Below are positions 35,886 through 46,743 of a stretch of DNA of 64,000 bases, piece by piece (position 1 is the first letter of the stretch; every line of letters begins with the position of its first letter). Source of the DNA: Batillaria attramentaria (lineage: Eukaryota > Mollusca > Gastropoda > Batillariidae); contig JACVVK020000089.1 of the NCBI GenBank assembly GCA_018292915.2, positions 1,116,001 to 1,180,000 on the forward strand, read 5' to 3'. A program made the position numbers and the translations under genes. The notes under the pieces are model-generated. The model searched no databases and was not told where the DNA came from. It saw only the letters and a program-made list of their open reading frames with translations.

Positions 35886-36606
35886 TGTACCGGTGACCGA
35901 CCCTGGAGGAGCTGCGACGGACGGCAGCCTTCATCGAGGACACCGGGCTGCTTATCTAAAGGCCGTTCTTAACCGGGCGAACCACCAGTCTGGCGAACTT
36001 GTTCGGCGAACTGTGTATTGTATACGAACAGGGCAAGCGCGCACAATAAATAGTTCCAGAGGTTCGGCCGGACTAGTTCTCTTTCTTAACCGACCGTTAA
36101 TGATATGCATACGTCATCGCCCGAACAAGGCGGACTCGGAAGTTGACTCGAGACAATCGTAAACAACCCGGCAAAATGGCCGCCTTCGTAGATCGAGACG
36201 ACCAGGCATTTGCGGTAGTTATCGTTTTGAGTGAACTCTTGGAAGCCGAGGAAGAGGAGAAAAGAGGAAAAGAGCGCAAGAGAGGGAAATGTCAAGTGAG
36301 TCGATAGCCGCCATGCCCGGCGACCGCCATTTTCCTCAACTTTGTACATGCGCACAACAGCTCTCCCCGAGCAACCAATCAGAGCGCAGGATCGGCCAAA
36401 GGATCGCGAGGGTTCCCACAACATGCTGTGCAGACCTCGAACCTAGTTCGGCGAACCTTTCGAACCAGGGTTTGCGCACAAGTATTTGGTCGGTTAAGAA
36501 ACAACGTGCGCGAATCTAGTTCGCCGTACTCCTCGAACCTAGTTCGCGAACCAAAAGTCCGCCCGGTTAAGAACGGCCTTAACGGAAGGCGAACAAGGAA
36601 GAAAAA
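35886..36606 (+). pseudogene. LINE C-terminal fragment, split by MITE J at its stop codon
   Basis: 35,898-35,956 encodes PTLEELRRTAAFIEDTGLLI followed by TAA, the usual LINE ORF2 ending; compare ERTVRFAIATGLQI-stop at 32,841. MITE J follows, then a GAAGAAAAA tail at about 36,598. A possible 7-bp duplication AAAAATG brackets the fragment (near 35,885 and 36,602). Confidence 0.7.
35960..36579. mobile_element. MITE J (Harbinger-like, 620 bp)
   Basis: Perfect 20-bp inverted ends AGGCCGTTCTTAACCGGGCG, flanked by TAA (35,957-35,959; 36,580-36,582), which is the LINE stop codon. Ends are related to MITE I (GCTCTTAACTGGGCA). Internal GTTCG/CGAAC motifs recur near both ends. No transposase. Confidence 0.88.
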
Positions 36607-36948
36607 TGTAACCTTAGAGCTAGTTTAGTTCGAGGTTACTCTAACCCAGGGCTAAAAGCCCTAACCTCGACTATTACATACGGGCCCTGCACGGTAACAC
36701 TGCCCACTGGCTGGCTGGCACTGACCGGGCCAACAGAAGGTTTTACGCGACTCGAATGTCAAGGAGTTCCTGAGTAGAAGAAAAGTGAATTTTCGCTCGT
36801 CGCACGTGACAGCCTACAGACGGCAGTGTATCATAGTTGCATTCAAAGTTCTACTAATCATTAAGATAGACTATTTAGTGCGTAAAGGCGCTCCTTTTCC
36901 TGCTGAGTGGTGGCGAAAAATCTGTATACCAAGAAATAGTCCGTTAAA

Positions 36949-37027
36949 CATGTATGTATGTATGTATGGATGGATGGATGGATGGATGGATGGATGGATG
37001 GATGGATGGATGGATGGATGGATGGAT
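36949..37027. repeat. (ATGT)n(GGAT)n microsatellite
   Basis: Three ATGT units, then about 17 GGAT units. Confidence 0.95.
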
Positions 37028-37074
37028 GCTTTCTTTGTATATATGTAATTAATTATTTGTCTATTATTCATGTA

Positions 37075-37261
37075 GGGGAGCCGGGGTGGCCGAATGGTAG
37101 AGCGTTGGACTTCTATTGCTCGGGTCGTGAGTTCGTATCCCGGCTGGGACCAAATAATTGTTTGTGCTGGCTTTTTCAGCGTTGCCCCGTCTTTGATATC
37201 ACCCGTATGTGGTGGAAAAGGACGTTAACCCCCCCCCCCCCAAACCCCACCCACCCTATTA
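37075..37261 (+). mobile_element. SINE A, full length
   Basis: Intact head and B box (gagttcgtatccc), C-rich tail. 13-bp duplication TATTATTCATGTA / TATTATTTATGTA (37,062-37,074; 37,262-37,274), one mismatch. Confidence 0.9.
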
Positions 37262-37274
37262 TATTATTTATGTA

Positions 37275-37686
37275 TTTATTTATTCACTTCTTTATGTATC
37301 TACTTGTAAAGCGCCGAGAGCTCTTACGAGATTAGGCGCTACAGAAATCTTCATTGTTATAATAATAATAATAATAATATACGGAGACTGTGAACAAGAA
37401 ATACGCACACACCGTCTGTGGCATGGAGAATAGGGGTCTGAATTAACCCAACTGCTACGTACAGGAGCTAAACAGCAAAAGGGTTTTAAAATAACATTTT
37501 TATGCACATAGCTCACGGAGCTTCTTTTTTTTTCTCAAAAATATGTTCGTGGCGGTATATCCATCACGCTCACTTAGGCGTGAGTTCAGACTGTGACAAG
37601 ACAGTGCACTGACTAGACATGGGTCATTTATCAATTTCCATCTCGCCTACAGCGCATTTCAGACTTCACTTCATGGCCATTCGCCC
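37275..37686. other. LINE-like 3' tail then unique sequence
   Basis: gtaaagcgccgagagctcttacgagattaggcgctacagaaat plus (AAT)n at 37,304-37,379 resembles a LINE/SINE 3' terminus. The rest is unrecognised. Confidence 0.35.
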
Positions 37687-37689
37687 TTA

Positions 37690-38017
37690 AGCCTGCTCTT
37701 AACTGGGCACAACGCGCGAAACACATATGTGCACATCACAGTCGTTGCGCTCGGTGTGTCTACTAACTACAAAACTGAACACAGCTGTGCTCGGTAACAA
37801 ACCGATTGAAGATGCACTGTCCGCCATGTTTAAGCGCCGAGTGACGTAGTACAGCCAATCAGAATCTGTTGTGGAAACCACAGTCACAGTTGTGGCTATT
37901 TGAAATCCAGGTTGCTGTGACTGATGACGCCACAGCGGCGGAAACACCCCCCCCCCCCCCAGATCACAACTGTGGACAGCACTGTGGCGCTCCGCAGTGC
38001 CCAGTTAAGAGCCGGCC
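37690..38017. mobile_element. PIF/Harbinger-like MITE I, copy 2
   Basis: 328 bp, ends agcctgctcttaactgggca and tgcccagttaagagccggcc, flanked by TTA on both sides (37,687-37,689; 38,018-38,020). Confidence 0.88.
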
Positions 38018-38137
38018 TTAGGTCCGAGACCGCTGCAGATTGCATAATCTGAGTGCTTCGAAGAGGTTCTAGTGATGTGATGATTTTAAGTAAAAATTGT
38101 GATTTTTGCATGGATTTTTTTTTTTTAGAGTTAGACT

Positions 38138-38173
38138 TAACCCTAAACCTAACCCTAAACCTAACCCTAATCC
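38138..38173. repeat. Telomere-like interstitial repeat
   Basis: Alternating CCCTAA and ACCTAA hexamers, about six units. Matches the (TTAGGG)n animal telomere with a regular variant. Too short to indicate a chromosome end. Confidence 0.6.
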
Positions 38174-38754
38174 CAGTCACTTTATGGTTGGGGAGGGGGG
38201 AGGGGGGCATGCAGACGGGGGTAGAGTCAAATCGCTGAGGCTCGCTGTGAGTGGACGCCATGTCACCTGTAACACAAAGAGGGGGGGGGGGGGGTGGAGG
38301 TGTGCGGCTGTGCGACTGACACACGCATCAGAGTGAGCTCTCAACTCTCCAAACACACGAACTTGTGTTCTGCTGGCGTTCATAGGTGTAACAATTGCGA
38401 GAAGATGCGTTTAGCATTCCGCTTCTCCGATTTCTATCACGCAGCCCCAGAGGCACTCATTGACATACATGTCCATATATGCACGGGTCTAAGCCGGCGC
38501 ATTGTCGCTTGCATACAGGGGATCTCCCTCCTTTTAAGGGCTTGGCGGCGCTCTGACCAGCCTTGTACATTATTATGTAGCTTGTTCCATTACGTCATTT
38601 ACAAATGGTGCTGACGGGTTATTACTACGCGCTCCTCTAACTTCCCTTTCGTGGAGACGAACACACACATAATTATATACAGCAAAACTAATACAAAGGG
38701 TGCTAACCTCCTCTCAGGCCATGCTCTCCCTTTGCACTGCATTTTTATTCCCAA
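38174..38754. other. Intergenic, nothing recognised
   Basis: G run at 38,281-38,294. No gene signal. Confidence 0.4.
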
Positions 38755-38972
38755 GTGTTCAGGTGTTAAAAGCCACATGCACTCCCCGGGTTGTTTGTTT
38801 CGGGGGGCACTTCGAGCCTCGAGCTGCTTTGATTCGGGGCACTTCCAGCCTCACGGTGCTTAGATCCGAGGCAGTTCCAGCCTCAAGCTGCTTAGACCAG
38901 GGGCACTTCACGCTGGGGAGTATATCCCGTGTGTTGCGATGGCACCATTTGCACTGATCCCGACAAGTGGAA
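38755..38972. repeat. GGGGCACTTCNAGCCTCAAGCTGC minisatellite, copy 1
   Basis: About four diverged units of roughly 36 bp (gggcacttccagcctca.g.tgcttaga), preceded by agccacatgcactcccc. The same array type and the same leading sequence occur at 41,725-41,985. Confidence 0.7.
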
Positions 38973-39048
38973 GCTTTTCCCTTGTTGTCTCTGATATCAC
39001 CCTTACCTGATGGAAAAAGGACGTTACACCCTCGAACTAACCAACCTC
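38973..39048 (+). mobile_element. SINE A 3' fragment
   Basis: Matches the SINE A end: gttgtctctgatatcaccc...atggaaaaaggacgttacacc. Confidence 0.6.
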
Positions 39049-39605
39049 CATTGGGTAATACAACCACACGACAACTGATCTCTAGTGTGATTTTCGTACT
39101 CTTCTAGGTGAATATCAGTCATAATACTTGGCTTCTTCTTGTTATTAATGTGCGAATCTGAATCTTCCACTGTACAACATTCGGACTGAATGATCTTATA
39201 GCCTATTATGGGAAATATTTGTTCTTTCACGTTTACGTCCCTCGTAAAACACTACATATTACCTGTGTATCTAACACGAGGCATGTCAACGCAAAAGCTG
39301 TCTCATTGAGAAAGTTACTGAGAGAGAGAGAGAGAGAGAGAGCCTGCAGAAAGCGCATGGCACGCCGCATGTCACAGATCGATAACTGGATGACTGGAAC
39401 CGACAGACAACTCTTTGATCGAACCTGTCTAGACACCTCCCCCGCTCTCCCGATAACACCCCATCCCTCACCCCACAGCTCCCACCCCGCAGTACGGCCA
39501 AGCCTTCTTTCTTTCTCTCTCGTCTGCGTCCGCTTCTCCCCCTCCCATCCCCACCAGCCCCCCCCCCCACTCCCACCTCGGTCGCCATGCCACCCCGCCC
39601 CAGCC

Positions 39606-39636
<31 letters not shown>

Positions 39637-40272
39637 CCCTGCTGTCTGCTATGGGCGAACAATCGATAGATATCATTATTCCCCGTCCCTTTCTTCTTTC
39701 TTCAGTCCATCCACGCCATTCACTGCTCACTTACATGTCCATACAGCGCGGCTGATGAGGGAAGACTTGAAAGGCTCGGATTCCCTGTGTAGTTTTGATT
39801 AGGCCGGTCTGCCCAATGTTCAGCTCATGTTGTTGGGCAAAAATCCCGCGTCCTCTTGTGGAATCGCTAATGCTTTTTGTCTCGGGTGACTGTAGCGAGG
39901 TACATACCTAAAAGGGTCTAAGCTCCATGGTTTTGGCAGGCACTTAGGCCTTTTTTTCCCCAGACGACGGTAGGGGTACTCTACATCTGTAGATAACGTG
40001 TCGCTGATAAATAAAGGTTGTCTGGCTGTGTTTTTGTTGTCTTGCCTGGAAAGACGAGACATGGATTGCGCTGTAGCAGCAGTGGTAAGCATCGAGTGTT
40101 CAGCGTCTTATGAATGCAGTGCTACAGTTACCAGAAAGAAAGGCATAAGCGTCTTTCATGTCCATGGTACACAGTGCCGTTTTCTAGATGATAGTAAATT
40201 TTATATACTACTGCCTTTTACACGAACAAGTACTGTTCAGTGCGCTTTGTTACACTGTCCAATGAAAATTTC
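39049..40272. other. Intergenic with short microsatellites
   Basis: GA run at 39,318-39,341, pyrimidine-rich block 39,430-39,600, GT run 39,607-39,635. A 96-codon frame at 39,998-40,288 has no recognisable domain. Confidence 0.35.
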
Positions 40273-40549
40273 CAGGGCCCGTATGTAAAAGTCGAGGTTG
40301 ATTTAACCCACGGCTACGGGCATAACCCAGACTAGGACAAAAGAAACTCAAAAGCAAAATGAAAAATTAAAAAAGGAAGCAAAGAAAGGAAGAAAAAATC
40401 CTTCTATAACGGCTCAGGCACCTTCAAGTGCTGGAATGGACCCGCTTCCTGATTTAAAACAAAAAACAACAGAAAATTTAACCCTAGAGCTAGTGTAGTT
40501 CGAGGTTAGACTCTAACTCCCTAACCCCGACTTTTACACGCAGGCCCAG
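40273..40549. mobile_element. Element H copy 5
   Basis: cagggcccgtatgtaaaagtcg at the left, cgacttttacacgcaggcccag at the right, canonical interior, 277 bp. Confidence 0.82.
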
Positions 40550-41724
40550 TTGTTTACTGCAGGATGGGTTACGGCAAAACAACACCACAGACACTAGACC
40601 ATAGAGTCTCTGTAGTTGACGACTTTCTGTTATCACCAACCGTCAGCGGAATGGACGTAAGTGCTTATGACATCCATGGCCATTATGCCCTTTTACCAAA
40701 TGACGGTAGTTCACCCTTCGGTGGCTTACGGTCACGTCTTACTCGTCAGTGATTGGCTACAACAACAACAAAGTCGCCAGTTTCCCGCCCATCATTATAC
40801 TAAGAAAACTTGCAGCCGCCATCTTTAAATTTTTAGGACCACTGGCTGTCTCGTTGTTTACCGCGCAAAATGCTACTCATTACTCTCGTGATTGGACGAA
40901 ACAAGGCTGCCAATTTCACCGCCATCACCTACAAAAAAAATAGCTGCAACCGCCACCAATGAATTTTCTTGACCACTTCAACTGGTTGCCTCGTTGTTCG
41001 CTGCAAAATACTACTCGAAATGTTGACTGGTACACATTGAAAGCACCGAGCTTTGACAGGTCCGCGGGATGATTTCGACCTGATTTCGACCTTTTTAAGT
41101 CAACACTGAGTGTGGTATTTCAGTCGCGGCAAACAACATAACAAGTGCTATAAATACACTGCGTATCCTTTCTCACAAGCAGATGATACAGTGTTCGTAA
41201 ACTAAAAGCGGTTTGACGATCAAGTCATTGTTTCATTTCTTTCTAAGCTCCCGCAAAAAAGCCATTCAAGTTTTACAAGCACTTGAGTACGGCAGCTGTA
41301 GCAATGCAATGACCACAGCGAGTGTCTCTCTATCGTTTCCATTTGTCGATTCAAAATGAGCCCCTCAGTGAATTTTTATTCGTGCTTGTGTTTAGGCTGG
41401 ACGTCTGCGCAAAAGACAGTCAAAATTAATGCAGTTCTCCCGTGGTCTACAGCAGAGAAAAATAATTCAGTTCATAAATGTGTCAGTGCGTTGGGTTTAT
41501 GTACCAATCCAGGACGACTCGCCCAATTCTCTGACAGAAATTGCTTCCGGTTATACCGGTGATCGCTGGGCCGATTTGGCGTAACATGAGATAAGTACGC
41601 CGGCAAACTGCTGCTTTTCAGTCTCCGTGTCGTTTCGTTTCCGCGTGTACGTAGAATAGTGCTCTCATTTATCGTGCAGTTTTAAAGTGAAACGCCCATC
41701 AGTCGTCCGACATTTCTAAGCCGG
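40550..41724. other. Intergenic, nothing recognised
   Basis: Unique-looking, moderately CpG-containing sequence. Blocks near 40,741-41,010 (gattggctacaacaacaac; attggacgaaacaaggctgcca; aaaatactactcg) recur loosely two or three times, suggesting an old duplication. No coding frame with a domain. Confidence 0.35.
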
Positions 41725-41985
41725 TGTAATAAGCCAGATGCACTCCCCGGCACCCTTGACTCCCGAACACTCTTCTAGCCTCAAGTTGCTTAGACCTGGG
41801 GCACTTTCAGCCTCAAGCTGCTTGGATCCGGGGCACTTCTAGCCTTAAGCTGCATTGACCCGGGGCACTTCTAGCCTCAAGTTGCATTGACCCGGTACAC
41901 GTTCAGCTTCACGCTGCCTCGACCCAGGGCACCTCTAGCTTCAAGCTGCATCGACCCGGGACACTTCAAGCTCGGACAGCATATC
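41725..41985. repeat. GGGGCACTTCTAGCCTCAAG minisatellite, copy 2
   Basis: Six to seven diverged units of about 36 bp, led by agccagatgcactccccgg (compare 38,770). A perfect 19-bp hairpin follows directly at 41,994-42,041. Confidence 0.75.
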
Positions 41986-41993
41986 AAGCTTGT

Positions 41994-42041
41994 TACGCCG
42001 GCTATACACAGCAGTGGAACACGCTGTGTATAGCCGGCGTA
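41994..42041. repeat. Perfect 19-bp hairpin
   Basis: tacgccggctatacacagc (41,994-42,012) and its exact complement (42,023-42,041) around a 10-nt loop. Located at the end of the minisatellite. Confidence 0.9.
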
Positions 42042-42465
42042 GATACACCGAGGACATCACGAGCCTGTACGCTCGAAATGACTTTCTTGAAGATTGGCAA
42101 AGCTCGAAATGCCATACATTGACGTTTGCTGGCCGTGCGAACGAGAAGTTCAACAAGTTGAAGCTTTCCTGTATTTAGGCAGCTGCGGGGAAAGACTGTG
42201 AAACTGAGACGCTGTGCGTTTCGGCTTCTGTCTGCTCATTGCCAGCCTTTGTCAAGCAGTAACTTGCGCATGAGTCTACCTTGAATGATGCTAGACGCCA
42301 CCTGGCAAGCAGCTCCAACCAAATTTGTGAGCCTAGTCGGACGGTGGGTCATCATTAAAAGCCCTTTTTTAAGTTTTTTAAGTTTTTATTTTTAGGTTCA
42401 CAGATCGCCCTGAGCTGTTTTGATGGTGTCAAGCATCACACCACTAAGACGCATGCACAGATACA
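42042..42465. other. Intergenic, nothing recognised
   Basis: A 10-bp block tgtacgctcgaaa is shared with repeat G, but the rest does not align. No gene signal. Confidence 0.35.
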
Positions 42466-42479
42466 CGCACAGTCATAGG

Positions 42480-42651
42480 GTGTGTGTGTGTGTGTTTGGG
42501 GGTTTAACGTCCTTTTCCACCACATAGGGTGATATCAAAGACGGGGCAACGATGAAAAAGCCAGCACAAATATTTGGCCCCAGCCGGGATCGAACTCACG
42601 ACCCGAGCATTAGAAGTCCAACGCTCTACCATTCGACCACCCCGGCTCCCC
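42480..42651 (-). mobile_element. SINE A, full length
   Basis: Intact minus-strand copy. 14-bp duplication CGCACAGTCATAGG / CGCACAATCATAGG (42,466-42,479; 42,652-42,665). A short GT run sits at its 3' tail. Confidence 0.92.
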
Positions 42652-42665
42652 CGCACAATCATAGG

Positions 42666-42983
42666 CTTGTGGTCAGCTGACTGACGCCAAAGTGCAGCAG
42701 CCGGTGATTAATGTGACTACACTCGAACTTGTACCTCACTGAGTTCCAGCAGCCGACAGGGGAAGGACGGTCAGTAGACGTCGTTTACGGACGGCTGAGT
42801 TTGCCTCGTTTATACGGCCATCAAACGTCAGTGAGTTGCATTCGGACCTCAACTAATCTCTAAGACTTTTTTTTTTTTTTGGGGGGGGGGGGGGGGGGGC
42901 GCACAGGCGCAATCACAAGCGCAGATATTCCAGAACAGAGCTGTCGAGGTCTCTCAACATGAAAACATGAAACGTAGCTGTAG

Positions 42984-43030
<47 letters not shown>

Positions 43031-43150
43031 CATGTATTGACATAATTGGTATGTTATTCACGCTTTTATGTTCTTTATTAGTGTGAAGTTTCTTTTTAAC
43101 TGTGGAGTCATTGCTATTTCTGTTTTGTTCCTGTGACTGTACATGGGGCT

Positions 43151-43242
<92 letters not shown>

Positions 43243-43344
43243 CTTAGACAGACATTGCTAGAATAGACACTATTAGAATTAGCAACGGCAGGTATAAAAT
43301 TTGACTGTTTTACGTTAATTACCTCTACCATTGAAAAAAATAAA

Positions 43345-43432
<88 letters not shown>

Positions 43433-43748
43433 TTGTCGTGTCAGTCTGTCTCCCTCCCCTCTCTCTCTCTCTCTCTCTATTTGTATGAACCAGGATCTAG
43501 ATCCGAGTCAGTCTAGACCTATCAACACTGTGACACAATGCCGCGGCACACGAGTAATTCGGTCAACAAAAACAGTGCAGCCGACACCATTGTAGACTAT
43601 CCGAACTGTCTCTTTATCGCAGTGTCTCACTAACCAAAGGCAGACTACAGGCGATCAATCTCCGCCGCGCGGCCTCCGGGCAGGAAATAACAGAAACTCA
43701 TCGGTATCCTACAGTTCAGTTTTCACGCGTGCAGCTAGACTAAACCAT
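42666..43748. repeat. Microsatellite-rich stretch
   Basis: T/G run at 42,868-42,899, (CT)n 42,988-43,027, (GT)n 43,153-43,241, (CT)n(CA)n 43,346-43,430, CT 43,459-43,478. No gene signal between them. Confidence 0.85.
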
Positions 43749-43828
43749 GTGAAGTCACAGTGACCGTCGTGAAGCCACAGTGACCGTTGTGAAGTCACAG
43801 TGACCTATGTGAAGTCGCAGTGACCAGT
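43749..43828. repeat. Four-copy 20-bp tandem repeat with palindromic TCACAGTGA core
   Basis: Units gtgaagtcacagtgaccgtc, gtgaagccacagtgaccgtt, gtgaagtcacagtgacctat and gtgaagtcgcagtgaccagt. Read on the minus strand each gives GGTCACTGTGACT or a variant, close to a nuclear-receptor inverted repeat (GGTCAnnnTGACC). Confidence 0.8.
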
Positions 43829-44007
43829 TACAAGCAATAAAGTTGCCGTAAGCACAAGACCCTCCTGGTCGCAAAAGCCTGTTAACAAATTTCGGACAAG
43901 TGCATTTGGACAGATAACTCTTGCTGAATAATAATAATAATAATTTTCTGTCTCCCAGACTCCTGATGGAGCTCTGGGCGCCTCACAAAAGCAGAACATA
44001 CACGTTA

Positions 44008-44333
44008 AGCCTGCTCTTAACTGGGCACAGCGCGCGAAACACACATGTGCACGTCACAGTCGTAGCGCTGGGTGTGTCTACTAACTACAAAACTGAACAC
44101 AGCGGTGCTCGGTGACAAACCGATGGAAGATGCACTGTCCGCCATGTTTGCGCGCCGAGTGACGTAGTACAGCCAATCAGAATCTGTTGTAGAAGCCACA
44201 GTAAAAGTTGTGGCTAACTGAAATCCAAGTTGCTGTGATGACGCAGCGGAACCCCCCCCCCCCCCAAATCACAGCTGTGTCACAACTGTGGACAGCACTG
44301 TGGCGCTCCGCAGTGCCCAGTTCAGAGCCGGCT
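44008..44333. mobile_element. PIF/Harbinger-like MITE I, copy 3
   Basis: 326 bp, ends agcctgctcttaactgggca and tgcccagttcagagccggct, flanked by TTA (44,005-44,007; 44,334-44,336). Very similar to copy 2, suggesting recent activity. Confidence 0.88.
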
Positions 44334-44336
44334 TTA

Positions 44337-45010
44337 CATACCCTGACATTACATACACACAGTCATACAATGCATTCTTACAAAACATCATGACTGACGA
44401 TGATGATGGTTAAACCTGCATCCAACCAACCAACCGTCTCTTCACGTTCAAATCTCATCGGTCCCTCGACAGCAACTGACTGAACGCGACCATTGCGCAG
44501 CTTTGTGAAATGCCTGCGGCGGAGTTTCCAAAGGCTACTGAGTTTTGACCCCGAACTCGGCGCAGACAGATGACCGATTTTAATTCTGTGCAGCACACCA
44601 GCCAGGCCGGACCTTTGACTCGAAAATATTTTTTCGTCTCTCATGTGAGAAGGTCAGCGCGCACTTGCGTAAGTGATCCAAACCTGATTGGCTGTGCCAT
44701 GAAAAACGCCGCGTGCGCGCGTGCTGAGTGTGGGGATAGATATGGCTTGTGCGCGCGAAAAAAAAAAAAAAAAAAAAAATAGACAGACGGGTGATGTTTT
44801 GCCAGTTTCTTGCTTCTGATCATTTCTCCCTGAACGAATACAAGGCTTTTGTTGCCGAGATCTGCCTGCTGAATTGCTGCGAAACTTGTATCCAGAAACA
44901 CTCTGTCGAACTGATATGCACTAGATCATTCGCTAAGGAAATAAAAGTGCTGAAGAAGAATGCTGCATCATAATAAGCATTTACTTTGGATCGGGCCTCT
45001 TGGACTGTTT

Positions 45011-45013
<3 letters not shown>
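44337..45013. other. Intergenic, nothing recognised
   Basis: A run at 44,759-44,779. No gene signal. Confidence 0.4.
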
Positions 45014-45101
<88 letters not shown>

Positions 45102-45143
45102 AACTCACACACGCACGCACACACACAGTGACAAACTCAAGCA

Positions 45144-45213
<70 letters not shown>

Positions 45214-45242
45214 GACAAACTCACACACAGTGACAAACTCAG

Positions 45243-45291
<49 letters not shown>

Positions 45292-45331
45292 GACAAACTT
45301 ACACACACACACACACACAGTGACACGCTCA

Positions 45332-45400
<69 letters not shown>
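45014..45400. repeat. Compound (CA)n array with AGTGACAAACTCA spacers
   Basis: Five CA blocks separated by near-identical spacers (cagtgacaaactcaagca, cagagtgacaaactcacacacagtgacaaactcaggca and variants), about 390 bp in total. Confidence 0.9.
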
Positions 45401-45401
<1 letters not shown>

Positions 45402-45497
45402 CTGAGATCGCAACCAAAACAGATATCGAGCCTATAAATGCTACTGTATTAGAAAAGATCAAAACGGAATGATGGTCACAATCTTCCAGTTTGATTG

Positions 45498-45690
45498 ATG
45501 AGTGGTTTGTGGTTTGACGTCTTTTGTACACAAAGACAGGGTGATTTCAAAGACGGGGACACCGGGAAAAGCCTGTTAGTACAAATTTCCGTCTTGCCGC
45601 GAATCGAACATACTCAACCTTCCGACTTCGGGTCCCACGATCAACCGGATGAGCCACCCGACGCCGGGTCCCGGCCTGCAAGTGGATCAT
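45498..45690 (-). mobile_element. Divergent SINE A relative
   Basis: On the minus strand: head gggtggctcatccggttgatcg, B-box-like tgttcgattcgcggc, then ccgtctttgaaatcaccct...caaaagacgtcaaacc. Same architecture as SINE A but clearly diverged; it may be a separate subfamily. Confidence 0.55.
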
Positions 45691-45946
45691 CAGTCCTATA
45701 ACACGCATCGGGGCAGCATGGTGGGATACAAAAATATCTGTATTTTCAGGCGGAAATGGGAAGTTTTTATAGAGCACAACTGTCGGAAATGGTTGTTTGC
45801 ACAACGGTAGAAGCCTCGCTACGTATTGCCTTTCATGATAAACTGGGGGTGCACCAGCCAGATTGCACAATCTAATATGACAGAAACTGAAAGACTGCGA
45901 GCCGTTAGCCAGGCCTTCTGCCGGCTGCAGATCCAGTTTCTACCCT

Positions 45947-46743
45947 CCCAACCCTGTTCCGGGTCCGTCGCTTCTCTAGGTTCCTGCGACGACGTCCAAA
46001 TCGGGCTAACTGAGATCGAGCCGAGCTAAGTGTTACCTAAGAAGGAAAATACAAAAATACTCGGTGACAAGGAAAGTGGACAGTTGCCAACAACTTTGAG
46101 GTCCCCGTGTTATTTCACAGTGTGCACAGAAGCGGTGAAAAACTGTCGCATTCACGGGGAGCCGGGGTGGCCGAATGGTAGAGCGTCGGACTTCTGATGC
46201 TCGGGTCGCGAGTTCGTTTCCCGGCTCTGGCCAAATATTTGTGCTGGCTTTTTCCATCGTTGCCTCGTCCTTGATATCACCCGTATGTGGTGGAAAACAC
46301 CCAAACACCCACCCCACCCACCCCTGTCGCATTCACCAGCACAGTACATTTTCAGCCTGTTTAGAGATTATTGCCTGCATGAGTTGTCTCCGAGTCCCTT
46401 CCCGCAACAAGCACGCATTTTTCGTGGCAGAGCACAAAGCTGCCACAAAAAATGCATGCATGCTGCGGGTCTGTGTATGCACGGGGGACAACTCATGCAT
46501 GCAATAATCTCTAAACAGGCTGAAAATGTACTGTGCTGGTGAATGCGACAGTTTTCACCGCTTCTGTGCACACTGTGAAATAACACGGGGACCTCAAAGT
46601 TGTTCGCAACTGTCCACTTTCCTTGTCACCGAGTATTTTTGTATTTTCCCTGTGACGGTATCACTTAGCTTGGCTCGGTCTCGGTTAGCCCAATTTGGGC
46701 GTCGTCGTAGGGACCGAATGAAGAGAGGACCCGGTACAGGGAT
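45947..46743. mobile_element. Foldback element K with nested SINE
   Basis: Two arms of about 300 bp in inverted order (left 45,947-46,400, right about 46,440-46,743), flanked by the 17-bp direct duplication GATCCAGTTTCTACCCT (45,930-45,946; 46,744-46,760). The left arm is interrupted by a SINE A. No coding capacity. A single-arm relative is at 26,494-26,860. Confidence 0.88.
46156..46323 (+). mobile_element. SINE A inside foldback K
   Basis: 168 bp, full length, with a perfect 13-bp duplication CTGTCGCATTCAC (46,143-46,155; 46,324-46,336). The intact right arm of K shows the empty site. Confidence 0.95.

Larger units (their letters stand above)
35686..36689. mobile_element. Element H copy 4, interrupted
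   Basis: Left end ctgggtccatatgtaaaactcg and right end actattacatacgggccctg. The H interior breaks off at the A run near 35,885 and resumes at about 36,607 (taaccttagagctagtttagttcg). The intervening 720 bp is a LINE fragment plus MITE J. Confidence 0.8.

Noticed and set aside
37075..37261. Functional tRNA gene
   Set aside because: The A and B boxes are good, but the sequence continues into the SINE A body, recurs many times with target duplications, and does not close a clean acceptor stem.
38138..38173. Chromosome end or telomere
   Set aside because: Only about six CCCTAA-type hexamers with a variant unit, surrounded by ordinary sequence.
45013..45531. Long poly-Thr/His and poly-Cys/Val frames in CA/GT tracts, here and at 8.3, 12.4, 43.2, 47.7, 56.8, 58.6 and 61 kb
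   Set aside because: They are translations of dinucleotide repeats, present in several frames on both strands, with no flanking coding signal.
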